DNA from: Sulfitobacter sp. HGT1
GTDB taxonomy: Bacteria > Pseudomonadota > Alphaproteobacteria > Rhodobacterales > Rhodobacteraceae
NCBI RefSeq assembly: GCF_013282155.1
Contig: NZ_BLWI01000002.1
Location: forward strand, 62,001 to 126,000
Reading direction: 5' to 3'
DNA length: 64,000 nucleotides
The translations under genes were made by a program, and so were the position numbers. The notes below the pieces were generated by a model. It saw nothing but the letters and a program-made list of their open reading frames with translations. It made no database searches and was not told where the DNA came from. Positions 56,154 through 64,000 of this stretch are shown one piece after another. The stretch's first letter is position 1, and every line of letters starts with the position of its first letter.

Positions 56154-56893
56154 CTTCTTCTCCTCCACCCGTCAACCGAACGGGCTGCAAGATTGCAGCA
56201 AACGCAATGAACCCAAGGCGCACTCCAGCGGTCAAACGACGACCCGCAGTGAACTTCGGCCCTTCTGAAGGGAAGACAAGTCGCAAGCGACTTAACACGG
56301 CACAAATTATGCCAATGTAACATTCGACAGCTTAGCAGCATGGCGAACACATCTATCCCGTACACAAAAGTACGCGTTCAATGCGGCCGCCCCCGTGACC
56401 TTTAGACTTTGCCCCCCAGTTGGGCCTTTACTTTATATCCTTGCCAAGAGGTTGCTGGAAGGGAAAAATACCATAACGGTTAAGTGCAAATTGTCATAAA
56501 ATCATAGGTAGAGAGTGTGCCGGAAGGGTAACATCAACCCTCGCGTGTTTATTGTTTCAATAGCCCTGAAACACGCTTTGCGGCCTCCCCCGTGAAACCC
56601 CCACATATTAAGAGAAAATTAGCAAATTGGGGAAAACAGCCGGTTCATTGTGTCATTTATGGAAACACCGGACAAAAAGCTTGGATGCGGGGCCCTGCGG
56701 CGGCTTCATCACGATATGTTCAAGCCACATTGGAACCAATGCCCAAAAATTAGCACTGTTTGTTCACGATCGGGACCCAAACGCCTTATTTTGGACGAAT
56801 CGCCGCCCAGACCTCGTCACGCCATTTAGGGCCATCAACTGACCGGGTCAGCGCGCTCAAGACGGCCCCGCCCCCGGCGACAGCGCAGCGTTT
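56154..56893. other. Long intergenic stretch without a supportable gene
   Basis: About 740 bp, richer in A and T than the surroundings, contain only short open frames with no ribosome-binding sites. It probably carries the promoter and untranslated leader of the RTX gene. No tRNA or clear small RNA was recognised. Confidence 0.5.
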
Positions 56894-58051
56894 TCAGGCC
56901 CGGTCTGCGTCAAGTGACCTGCCGATAATCTCTTTCATGATCTCTGATGTACCGGCATAAATACGCTCGACCCGCGCATCCACATAGGCCTGCGCGATGG
57001 GGTATTCCTCCATATATCCGTAGCCGCCGAACAGTTGCAGACACTGGTCCACAACCCGTCCCAACAGTTCCGAATGGTGCAATTTCCCCGCCGATGCCTG
57101 AACCGGGTCCAGCTTGCCGTCGATCCGCAGCTGGATCAACGCGTCGCAAAACGCGCGCCCCGCCATGAGCTCGGCCTTGACCGCAGCCAGTGCAAAACGG
57201 GTGTTCTGAAAATCCAAGATACGTTTGCCAAAGGCTTTGCGTTCTTTGACGTAGTCCACGGTCAGGTCAAAGATACCCTCGGCGCGGGCCTGACATTGTA
57301 CAGAAATCAGCAACCGTTCCTGCGCCAGTTCCTGCATCAAATAGCTAAATCCCCTATTCTCCTGACCGATCAGGTTTTCCGCGGGCACGAACACATCCTC
57401 AAAGAACAATTCAGCCGTGTCGTTGCCGTGCTGCCCGATCTTGCGCAGATTACGGCCCCTGCTGAACCCTTCCATGTCGCGCTCAATCGCAAAAAGGGAA
57501 ATGCCCTTGGCCCCCTTGTCGGGGTCGGTGATGCAGGCCGTCACCACGATATCGGCGTTTTGCCCGTTGGTGATAAAGGTCTTTTGCCCGTTGATCTTCC
57601 AGCCGTTGCCATGGGGTTCGGCACGGGTCTTGATGGCGGCGAGATCGCTGCCGGTTCCCGGTTCCGTCATCGCGACTGCACCGATAATGTCGCCCGTCAC
57701 CATCTTGGGCAGCACGCGCGATTTCAACTCGTCGCTGCCATGATTGTTGATGTAAGGCGTCACAATCAGCGAATGCAGCGAAAACCCCGGCCCGGTCGCC
57801 CCGATGCGGCCCAGTTCTTCGGCAACAATGATGTCGAACAGGATGCCTTGGCCGATGCCGCCATATTCCTCGGCCAGCCAGGCGTTCAACAGGCCAAGGG
57901 CACCGGCCTGTTGCCAGTCGGCTTTTGGAACCCGCTGGTTTTCGCCCCATTCGGCAAGACGCGGTTTTACCTTTTCCTCGCAATAGCGGCGGACCATGTC
58001 GCGAAACTGGTCATGCTCGTTTGTGAACAACGTGCGGGGAAAAATCGACAT
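56894..58051 (-). CDS. Acyl-CoA dehydrogenase
   Basis: A 385-residue FAD-dependent enzyme that introduces a double bond between the alpha and beta carbons of an acyl-CoA. Motifs include VAMTEPGTGSDLAAIKTRAE near residue 125 (FAD and substrate), WKINGQKTFITNG, ERKAFGKRILDFQNTRF near 265, and QLFGGYGYMEEYPIAQ then ERIYAGTSEIMKEII near 365; the glutamate ahead of IYAGTSE is unusual for the short-chain type and typical of the long-chain-like group. It stands alone; the neighbouring genes belong to other pathways. Confidence 0.92.
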   Translation of the reverse strand: MSIFPRTLFTNEHDQFRDMVRRYCEEKVKPRLAEWGENQRVPKADWQQAGALGLLNAWLAEEYGGIGQGILFDIIVAEELGRIGATGPGFSLHSLIVTPYINNHGSDELKSRVLPKMVTGDIIGAVAMTEPGTGSDLAAIKTRAEPHGNGWKINGQKTFITNGQNADIVVTACITDPDKGAKGISLFAIERDMEGFSRGRNLRKIGQHGNDTAELFFEDVFVPAENLIGQENRGFSYLMQELAQERLLISVQCQARAEGIFDLTVDYVKERKAFGKRILDFQNTRFALAAVKAELMAGRAFCDALIQLRIDGKLDPVQASAGKLHHSELLGRVVDQCLQLFGGYGYMEEYPIAQAYVDARVERIYAGTSEIMKEIIGRSLDADRA

Positions 58052-58143
58052 GGCTGGCCTCCGTCAGGACTGGCCACAGATGCCCTGCCGCCAAAGCGAC
58101 CCCTGACATACCTGCGGCATCTTTCGCAGTCTGCGACGGTCTG

Positions 58144-58995
58144 TCAGCGCGGGTCAACCTCTGCCGCGATCCGCGAGGTTTTGTGCGTGACGTAAAGACG
58201 GTTCATGAAGGCCGCGATGAACACCGCCGTCAGGATCAACACGATCGTCGGGGCCGGTGCACTGTCGATGAAAAAGCTAAGATAGGTGCCCGCGAACATC
58301 GAAAGCGTGCAAACCACCACCGATGCAATCAGCATCGGGCCAAAGCTGCGCACCAGTAGAAACGCAATCGCCCCCGGTGTGATCAGCAACGCCACAGCAA
58401 GGATCAATCCCGTCGCCGTCAGGGTCGAGACGATGGTCAGCGACAGCACCGCAAGCAAGCCGTAATGCAGCACGCCGGTTCTCAGACCGCTGGCCTGCGC
58501 CTGGGCCGGATCGAAGGCATGCAGCAGCAGGTCTTTCCACTTCAGCACCATGAACGCCGTCACAAAGGCCGAGATGATGCCCGCCGTCCACAGATCCTGC
58601 GGGCCGACCCCCAGCATGTTGCCGAACAGGATGTGATCCAGATGCTGGTTGGTTGAAATCGACGTGTACATGATGATCCCGATCCCGAACATCCCCGAGA
58701 AAACGACCCCCATCACGGTGTCCTGCTTGATCCGGCTGTTATGGCTCAGATACCCCGTCAGCAGGGCACAAGACATACCGGCGGCAAAGGCACCAATGAT
58801 CAGCGGGATGCCCGTGATCCATGCCAGCACCACCCCCGGCAGCACCGCATGGCTGACCGCATCGCCCATCAGCGCCCAGCCCTTGAGCACCAGAAAACAC
58901 GACAGCAATGCCGTGGGCGGGGCCACCAGCAGCACGATCCAAAAGGCGTTTTGCATGAAGGGAAACTGGAACGGGAACAGTAAGGTCTCGATCAT
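58144..58995 (-). CDS. sitD: Manganese/iron ABC transporter permease, SitD-like
   Basis: A 283-residue ABC-3 family permease with about eight hydrophobic helices. The family pattern LKGWALMGDAVSHAVLPGVV is near residue 40, and TATGLILAVALLITPGAIAF near 195. It overlaps sitC by 4 bp. Together with SitC it forms the channel of a metal importer in the inner membrane. The specific metal is inferred as manganese from the binding protein and regulator. Confidence 0.9.
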   Translation of the reverse strand: MIETLLFPFQFPFMQNAFWIVLLVAPPTALLSCFLVLKGWALMGDAVSHAVLPGVVLAWITGIPLIIGAFAAGMSCALLTGYLSHNSRIKQDTVMGVVFSGMFGIGIIMYTSISTNQHLDHILFGNMLGVGPQDLWTAGIISAFVTAFMVLKWKDLLLHAFDPAQAQASGLRTGVLHYGLLAVLSLTIVSTLTATGLILAVALLITPGAIAFLLVRSFGPMLIASVVVCTLSMFAGTYLSFFIDSAPAPTIVLILTAVFIAAFMNRLYVTHKTSRIAAEVDPR

Positions 58996-59867
58996 GACCG
59001 GGCCTCTTGACGCAAGGATTGCAACGCCTGGGCCGCCTTGCGCCGCGCCGCCAGCACGCCGTGTTTGGGCGCAAAGACAAACGCCAGCAGGAAGATCGCG
59101 GTTTGCAACGTGACGATCACACCGCCCGTGGCACCGTCCAGAAAATAGCTGGCATAGGCCCCCAGAAACCCCGTGAGCGTGCCGATGATCACCGACACGA
59201 TAATAAGGCGCGGAAACCGGTCACAGAGCAGATAGGCCGTGGCACCCGGGGTGACCACCATCGCAATCACCAGAAACGCGCCCACTGTCATCATCGCGGC
59301 CACAACCGCAGCCGACAGCAGCATAAAGAATATCGCCTTCAGCAGGTCCGGCTTGAGCCCGATGGACCGCGCATGGTTCTCGTCAAAAAACGTGACCATC
59401 AGGTCTTTCCATTTCAGCAGCAGAACCGTCAGGCACACCACCCCGATGATCGCCAGTTGAATGATATCCGACGGCGCGATGGCCAGAATATTGCCCATGA
59501 TAATGGTCTGGATACTAACCGACATGGGCGACAGCGACACCATGAACAGCCCCAGTCCGAAAAACGAGGTAAAGATAATGCCGATGATCACGTCGATCTT
59601 GAGCCCCGAACGCCCCGACAAAAACAACATCGCCCCCGCCGCCAGACCGCCCGCCAGAAACGCCCCAAGCGCAAAGGGCAGACCCAGCATATAGGCCCCC
59701 GCCACGCCGGGCACGACAGAGTGGCTCAGCGCGTCGCCGATCAGCGACCAGCCCTTCAGCATCAGATAGCAGGACAAAAATGCACATACCGCGCCAACCA
59801 TGGCCGACACCCACATGGCGTTGAACATATAGCCGTAGCCGAACGGCTCTAGCAGCAGGTCGATCAT
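58992..59867 (-). CDS. sitC: Manganese/iron ABC transporter permease, SitC-like
   Basis: A 291-residue ABC-3 family permease. [20 protein letters not shown] near residue 40 and [20 protein letters not shown] near 205 are family signatures, and the protein is a paralogue of SitD. The basic tail ([17 protein letters not shown]) is cytoplasmic. It overlaps sitB by 4 bp and sitD by 4 bp, so the four genes are one leftward unit. Confidence 0.9.
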   Translation of the reverse strand: MIDLLLEPFGYGYMFNAMWVSAMVGAVCAFLSCYLMLKGWSLIGDALSHSVVPGVAGAYMLGLPFALGAFLAGGLAAGAMLFLSGRSGLKIDVIIGIIFTSFFGLGLFMVSLSPMSVSIQTIIMGNILAIAPSDIIQLAIIGVVCLTVLLLKWKDLMVTFFDENHARSIGLKPDLLKAIFFMLLSAAVVAAMMTVGAFLVIAMVVTPGATAYLLCDRFPRLIIVSVIIGTLTGFLGAYASYFLDGATGGVIVTLQTAIFLLAFVFAPKHGVLAARRKAAQALQSLRQEARS

Positions 59868-60760
59868 GTGTCGTCCCCGGTTTTCACCCGGGCCTCGCCA
59901 TAGTGAATAAAGGGGCGTTCATCGTCGGTGATGATCCGCAGTTCGCGGCCGTCATCGTCTTCATGCAGGTCGTCCCCCCCCAGGGTAAAGTGGCGCAGCA
60001 CACCGCCAAACGCCAGTTCAAGGTTGTCATGGGTAAAGACCGTTTCGGTCGGACCGTAGGCAAGGATCGTCCCCTTGACCAACACGGTGCGGTCGCAAAA
60101 TTCGGGCACGGAGCCAAGGTTATGGGTCGAGACCAGCATCACACGGCCCTCGTCGCGCAATTCGCGCAGCAAGGCGACGATCTGGTCCTCGGTCTTGACG
60201 TCAACGCCCGTGAAAGGCTCATCCAACAAGATCACCCGACCATCCTGCGCCAAAGCGCGGGCCAGAAACACGCGTTTGCGTTGACCACCGGACAATTCGC
60301 CAATCTGGCGGTCGCGGAATTCGGTCATGTTCACGCGGCGCAATGCCTCGTCCACGGCGGCGTGATCGGCGGCCTTGGGACGGCGCAGAAACCCCATATG
60401 GCCATAGCGCCCCATCATCACCACATCCTGCACCAGCACCGGAAAGGCCCAATCGACCTCTTCGGATTGGGGCACATAGGCAACAAGGTTCTCGCGCAGG
60501 GCCTCGCGCACCGTTTTGCCCAGCAGTCTGATTTCGCCTGCGGCGGCGGGCACGAAGCCCATGATGGCCTTGAACAGCGTAGATTTGCCCGCGCCGTTCA
60601 CCCCCACCAATGCCGTGATCGTACCGCGCGGGATTTCGAAACTCGCATCATAAAGCGCGGTGTGACCGTTGCGATAGGTCACGGTCACATTATGCGCAGA
60701 GATGCCGCTGTCTTGGGGCGGGAAATGCTCAGCGTCGTGTTGGATTTCGGCGCGCGTCAT
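59864..60760 (-). CDS. sitB: Manganese/iron ABC transporter ATP-binding protein, SitB-like
   Basis: A 298-residue ATPase. Walker A is [15 protein letters not shown] near residue 54, the signature [16 protein letters not shown] near 155, Walker [15 protein letters not shown] near 175, and the H-loop VSTHNLG near 210. A longer C-terminal acidic tail ([14 protein letters not shown]) follows the domain, longer than in most zinc or manganese ATPases. It starts 13 bp after sitA. Confidence 0.92.
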   Translation of the reverse strand: MTRAEIQHDAEHFPPQDSGISAHNVTVTYRNGHTALYDASFEIPRGTITALVGVNGAGKSTLFKAIMGFVPAAAGEIRLLGKTVREALRENLVAYVPQSEEVDWAFPVLVQDVVMMGRYGHMGFLRRPKAADHAAVDEALRRVNMTEFRDRQIGELSGGQRKRVFLARALAQDGRVILLDEPFTGVDVKTEDQIVALLRELRDEGRVMLVSTHNLGSVPEFCDRTVLVKGTILAYGPTETVFTHDNLELAFGGVLRHFTLGGDDLHEDDDGRELRIITDDERPFIHYGEARVKTGDDT

Positions 60761-60773
60761 ATCTGTTTTCCGA

Positions 60774-61667
60774 TCACTTCAAATTTTCCGATAACCCGTC
60801 CGCAATGGTCTGCGCTGTTACCCGCAACAGATCAAGATAGCTGGGTACTGGCCCCTCGGCGGTGCTGAGGCTGTCAACATACAAGACCCCGCCAAAGGCC
60901 GCGCCGGTTTCGCGCGCGATCTGTTTGGCAGGCGAGGTGTTGACGGTGCTTTCGCAGAACACGACGGGGATATCATTGGCGCGTACTTCGTCGATGACCT
61001 TGCGGACCTGCTGCGGTGTGCCGGTCTGGTCAGCGTTCATCGGCCATAGATACAGCTCTTTCATCCCGAAATCGCGCGCAAGATAGCTGAACGCCCCTTC
61101 GCAGGTGACCAGCCAGCGTTTGTCTTCGGGGATCTGCGCCACGCGGTCGCGCAGCGGGGTGATCGTATCACGGATTTCGCCCTTATACCGCTCTGCATTG
61201 GCCATATAGGTCGCTGCATTGTCAGGGTCATACTTCGCGAAAGCGGCGGCAATGTTGTCGACATAGATCAGCGCATTATCCAGACCCATCCACGCATGGG
61301 GGTTGGGCTTGCCTTCGTAATCCCCGGCCGAGATCGAAATCGGATCAATGCCGTCGGTCAAAGTCACCGACGGGATATCGCCAAGGTTGGACAGAAACTG
61401 TTCGAACCACAGTTCGAGGTTCATACCGTTCCACAAGATCAGATCCGCATCGACCGCCCCCACAATATCGCGCGGGGTCGGCTCATAGCCGTGAATTTCG
61501 GCACCCGGCTTGGTGATCGAAACCACCTCGGCTGCGTCCCCTGCCACCTGCTGGGCGATGTCGGCCAAAACCGTAAAGGTTGTCACCACCTTGAAATCCG
61601 CCGCCCAAACGGGGCCGGTCGCCATCATAACTGCCGCAGCAACCGTCGATAACAATGATTTCTTCAC
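60774..61667 (-). CDS. sitA: Periplasmic manganese/iron-binding protein, SitA-like
   Basis: A cluster A-I metal-binding protein of 297 residues from GTG 61667, with GGAGG seven bases upstream; an ATG 12 bp earlier is within the ribosome-binding site. The signal peptide is [21 protein letters not shown]. Four likely metal ligands are found: His in [13 protein letters not shown], His in [10 protein letters not shown], Glu in [12 protein letters not shown] and Asp in GVLYVDSLS. This His-His-Glu-Asp pattern favours manganese or iron over zinc. It is the first gene of sitABCD. Confidence 0.92.
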   Translation of the reverse strand: MKKSLLSTVAAAVMMATGPVWAADFKVVTTFTVLADIAQQVAGDAAEVVSITKPGAEIHGYEPTPRDIVGAVDADLILWNGMNLELWFEQFLSNLGDIPSVTLTDGIDPISISAGDYEGKPNPHAWMGLDNALIYVDNIAAAFAKYDPDNAATYMANAERYKGEIRDTITPLRDRVAQIPEDKRWLVTCEGAFSYLARDFGMKELYLWPMNADQTGTPQQVRKVIDEVRANDIPVVFCESTVNTSPAKQIARETGAAFGGVLYVDSLSTAEGPVPSYLDLLRVTAQTIADGLSENLK

Positions 61668-61705
61668 CGAAGCCTCCATACCCCATTTGCCTTGCTACAT
61701 GTAAA

Positions 61706-61752
61706 TGCGAATTATTCGCAGATGTCAAATATGCGAATGAGAATAGTTCGCA
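61706..61752. promoter_or_regulatory. Two candidate Fur/Mur boxes between sitA and its regulator
   Basis: TGCGAATTATTCGCA (61706-61720) is an inverted repeat of TGCGAA/TTCGCA around three bases. A second copy with the same arms around nine bases spans 61732-61752. Both lie in the 134-bp gap between the divergent sitA and Fur-family genes, consistent with coordinated metal control of both. Confidence 0.6.
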
Positions 61753-61801
61753 AAAACTTGCAGGGACGGAAAAACTTGCATAAAGTCAGGGCAACGCAAG
61801 G

Positions 61802-62224
61802 ATGGTGACCGCATTGGAAAACGACCCCGATTACAGACAATTGCTGCGCGACGCAGGGCTGCGCGTCACCCCGCAGCGGGCGTCAATAGTGACGATCCTG
61901 TCTGAAACCGATGACCACCCCAATGTCGAAGACCTGTATGAAAAGGCGCGCGCGCTGGATGATACGGTATCGGTCGCCACGGTTTACCGCACCATGTCTG
62001 TGCTGGAAAATGCCGGTCTGGTGCGCAAGCTGGTGATGGATGACGCCCCTGCCCGCTATGAAATGACGCCCCCTACCGATCACGACCATCTGGTTGACGT
62101 CGACAGCGGCGATCTGGTTGAAATTCCCGGCACCGAAATCGCCGAACTTATGGGCCGCGTGGCCGCCGAATTAGGGTATCAGATCGTCAGCCACCATACA
62201 GTGATCCGCGCCCGCAAGACGTGA
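61802..62224 (+). CDS. mur: Fur-family metal-dependent repressor (Mur-like)
   Basis: A 140-residue Fur-family regulator. The DNA-binding domain contains GLRVTPQRASIVTILSETDD and then SVATVYRTMSVLENAGLV near residue 60. The metal region reads DHDHLVDVDSGDLVEIPG, so the histidines and acidic residues are present but the CXXC zinc motif of many Fur proteins is absent, as in Mur/Irr-type members. Divergence from sitABCD argues for a manganese-responsive Mur. A GTG three bases downstream of the ATG has better spacing from AAGGA and may be the real start. Confidence 0.85.
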   Translation: MVTALENDPDYRQLLRDAGLRVTPQRASIVTILSETDDHPNVEDLYEKARALDDTVSVATVYRTMSVLENAGLVRKLVMDDAPARYEMTPPTDHDHLVDVDSGDLVEIPGTEIAELMGRVAAELGYQIVSHHTVIRARKT

Positions 62225-62262
62225 CATGGGCCTAGCGCGGGCCTTGCTGCGTGACACCTTGC

Positions 62263-62952
62263 CTACTTGGCGTCTGCATCCACCAAAGACCGCACCATCG
62301 CGGCGGCACCAACGGCGACACTGCGCAAAATCAGGTCGTTCGGAATATCACGGTTCAGCCAGTCGCGCATGGGGCCGAAGGCCGACAGAAACACCATCAG
62401 GTTTGACACGATATCAAGGCGGCGGTCTTCGGTATCGATCCCCAGCCGCAGGCTCAGCTGATCGGCCAGATCCTTCATCGCGGCATATTCGCGGGCATGC
62501 AGCGCGTGGCGATCTTCGGCTTGCATATGCGGCACGCAACGATAGGCTAACAATGTGCCCTTGCGTTTATGGGCCCAGCATTCGCGGAAATACTGTTCAA
62601 TCGCATCCTCAAGGGACACAGATTGATCTTGCAGCATCACCGACAGGGTCGGCACGTCCTCGCGGAACCAAAGCTGGTTCAACAGGCGGCGCAGGATGTC
62701 ATTCTTGTTGGCGATATAGTCATAGATGCTGGCCTGATTCACACCCGAGCGCGCGCAAATATCGCGTATGGTGGTGGCCGCGAACCCCTTTTCCAGAAAC
62801 AGCTCCAACGCGGCATCGCAAATCTGTTCGCGACGGCTTTGGATCAGGTCCTGGTTCTGAACGCTTGTGATGTCTGCCTCGGCCAACGTCTGCTTGCGCA
62901 GGGCGTGAAGACGTTCGGGGTAAACGGTCGCAGACGTGGTTTCGGGCATCAA
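62263..62952 (-). CDS. TetR-family transcriptional regulator
   Basis: A 229-residue regulator with an N-terminal extension of about 38 residues, then the TetR helix-turn-helix: REQICDAALELFLEKGFAAT followed by TIRDICARSGVNQASIYDYI near residue 65. The ligand domain is helical and not assigned. Its target is unknown, since the flanking genes (Fur-family on the left, Do-family protease on the right) have no obvious link. It converges on the Fur-family gene with 38 bp between them. Confidence 0.88.
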   Translation of the reverse strand: MMPETTSATVYPERLHALRKQTLAEADITSVQNQDLIQSRREQICDAALELFLEKGFAATTIRDICARSGVNQASIYDYIANKNDILRRLLNQLWFREDVPTLSVMLQDQSVSLEDAIEQYFRECWAHKRKGTLLAYRCVPHMQAEDRHALHAREYAAMKDLADQLSLRLGIDTEDRRLDIVSNLMVFLSAFGPMRDWLNRDIPNDLILRSVAVGAAAMVRSLVDADAK

Positions 62953-63031
62953 GAGTTCCTTTTTTTCAAAGAAACCTAGCTACTTTCGATATGTGAAACA
63001 ACTAGGAAGGTGTCGCCAGACCGACAAAGCA

Positions 63032-63062
63032 AAACCCGCCAATGCAGGGCAAAGGCGGGTTT
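63032..63062 (-). terminator. Terminator-like hairpin after the protease gene
   Basis: AAACCCGCC and GGCGGGTTT form a nine-bp stem with a 13-base loop, 28 bp past the stop of the leftward protease gene. On the minus strand TTTTGCTTTG follows. Confidence 0.65.
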
Positions 63063-63089
63063 CAAAAACCGTCGATCCAGGATCAAGGA

Positions 63090-64000
63090 TTATTCATCAA
63101 GGCCGATCGCCACGAAACGTGGATCACCGGCACGGCGCACCAGCAGCAGCAAGGATTTGCGCCCTGCATCGCGAGCCTCGGTCACCCGGTCTTCCAGATC
63201 CGCAATCGTTGTGATGCTTTGCTGGCCTGCCTCTGTGATCACGTCGCCCTTGCGCAGCCCCTTTTCGAAGGCTTCCGATGCCTCGTCGACCTCGATCACG
63301 GCCAAACCGTTGGTGCTTTCATCCGCGTCGTATTCTTCGCGCATGTCATCGGTCAGCGGAGTGACGGTCAGACCCAGCATGGACACTGTTTCGGGGCCTT
63401 GCGGCTCTGCACCTTCTTCGGGGTCGGCAGCAGGGGTGCTGTCGTCTTCTGCGTCTTCGCGGCGGCCAAGGGTGACTTTCAACGTCTGGGTTTTGCCCTC
63501 GCGCAGGACCGTGACGCGCACGGCGGCCCCCACGGCGCTGTTGCCAACCTGACGGACCAAACCACGGGTGTCTTGGACTTCGACGCCGGCAAAGCTCATG
63601 ATCACGTCACCGGTTTTCAGACCCGCATCTTTTGCAGGGCCATCCGGCACGTCGGTGATCAAGGCACCGGTTGCAGTCGACAGACCCATCGCATCGGCCA
63701 CGTCCTGCGTCACATCCTGAATGCGCACGCCCAGCCAGCCACGGCGGGTTTCGCCGAATTCCTTGAGCTGGTCCACAACCCGGGTCACCACGTTCGACGC
63801 CATGGAAAACCCGATCCCGATAGAGCCGCCGTTGGGCGACAGGATCGCGGTGTTCACACCGATCACGGCCCCGTCCATGTTGAACAACGGCCCGCCAGAG
63901 TTGCCACGGTTGATCGCGGCGTCGGTCTGGATGTAGTCGTCATACGTGCCTGACAATGCACGGTTGCGCGCCGACACGATCCCGGCCGAGACAGAGAACC
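63090..64000 (-). CDS. Do-family periplasmic serine protease, N-terminal part missing
   Basis: About 303 residues of a DegP/DegQ-type protease are seen, the N-terminal signal peptide and the catalytic His and Asp lying beyond the right edge. The catalytic serine is in [20 protein letters not shown], followed by [18 protein letters not shown]. Two PDZ domains follow: [20 protein letters not shown] onward, with [16 protein letters not shown], and a second with [16 protein letters not shown]. An acidic linker ([19 protein letters not shown]) separates them. It handles misfolded proteins in the periplasm. A hairpin lies just beyond the stop. Confidence 0.93.
   Translation of the reverse strand, partial: FSVSAGIVSARNRALSGTYDDYIQTDAAINRGNSGGPLFNMDGAVIGVNTAILSPNGGSIGIGFSMASNVVTRVVDQLKEFGETRRGWLGVRIQDVTQDVADAMGLSTATGALITDVPDGPAKDAGLKTGDVIMSFAGVEVQDTRGLVRQVGNSAVGAAVRVTVLREGKTQTLKVTLGRREDAEDDSTPAADPEEGAEPQGPETVSMLGLTVTPLTDDMREEYDADESTNGLAVIEVDEASEAFEKGLRKGDVITEAGQQSITTIADLEDRVTEARDAGRKSLLLLVRRAGDPRFVAIGLDE

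Overview
The window looks like the chromosome of a marine alphaproteobacterium of the Rhodobacterales (Roseobacter group). This rests on gene content: a soxBDA-type sarcosine oxidase operon, ccmI-ruvX-DUF1289 in overlapping order, a rhizobial/roseobacter-type glycerol ABC operon (glpD-STPQUV-K), two TRAP systems, a malonate (mat) locus, a huge RTX protein ending in a Hint domain, and a SitABCD manganese importer opposite a Fur/Mur-family regulator. No rRNA, tRNA or CRISPR array was recognised, and no intact mobile gene.

Layout. 1-3.5 kb (minus): soxA (cut by the left edge), soxD, a small membrane protein and soxB. 3.7-5.7 kb (plus): ccmI, ruvX and a DUF1289 gene, each overlapping the next. 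5.7-8.0 kb (minus): a small unknown protein, a TSUP permease and dusA. 7.93-20.78 kb: a probable relict element integrated in the 5' end of dusA. It is bounded by a 16-bp near-perfect direct repeat (15/16), starts with a doubly frameshifted and truncated tyrosine integrase, and carries six small secreted or membrane proteins plus a divergent pair: a 1754-residue PPC/discoidin-like/VWA surface protein and a transglutaminase-like protein without the catalytic cysteine. 21.2-22.8 kb: pgm. 22.8-36 kb: glycerol locus. glpR and an orphan second permease pair read leftward; glpD, the ABC transporter, glpK and an iron-type alcohol dehydrogenase read rightward.

36-42.7 kb: malonate locus. matR diverges from matP-Q-M, malonyl-CoA decarboxylase and malonyl-CoA synthetase, with a TTGTATACAA palindrome between them. 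42.8-48.5 kb (minus): a second TRAP operon with an amidase, a 54-residue membrane protein and a 2-hydroxyacid dehydrogenase. 48.8-55.8 kb (minus): the 2323-residue RTX/Hint protein with a 551-bp internal duplication. 56.9-58.1 kb: acyl-CoA dehydrogenase. 58.1-62.2 kb: sitABCD and a Fur-family gene with two palindromes between them. 62.3-64 kb: a TetR regulator and a Do-family periplasmic protease cut by the right edge.

The catabolic parts fit together. Glycerol is imported, phosphorylated (GlpK) and oxidised (GlpD). Malonate is imported, activated (MatB) and decarboxylated to acetyl-CoA. Sarcosine is demethylated by SoxBDAG. The least explained material is the dusA-bounded cargo at 9-20 kb and the orphan glycerol-type permeases; these are the best candidates for something undescribed.
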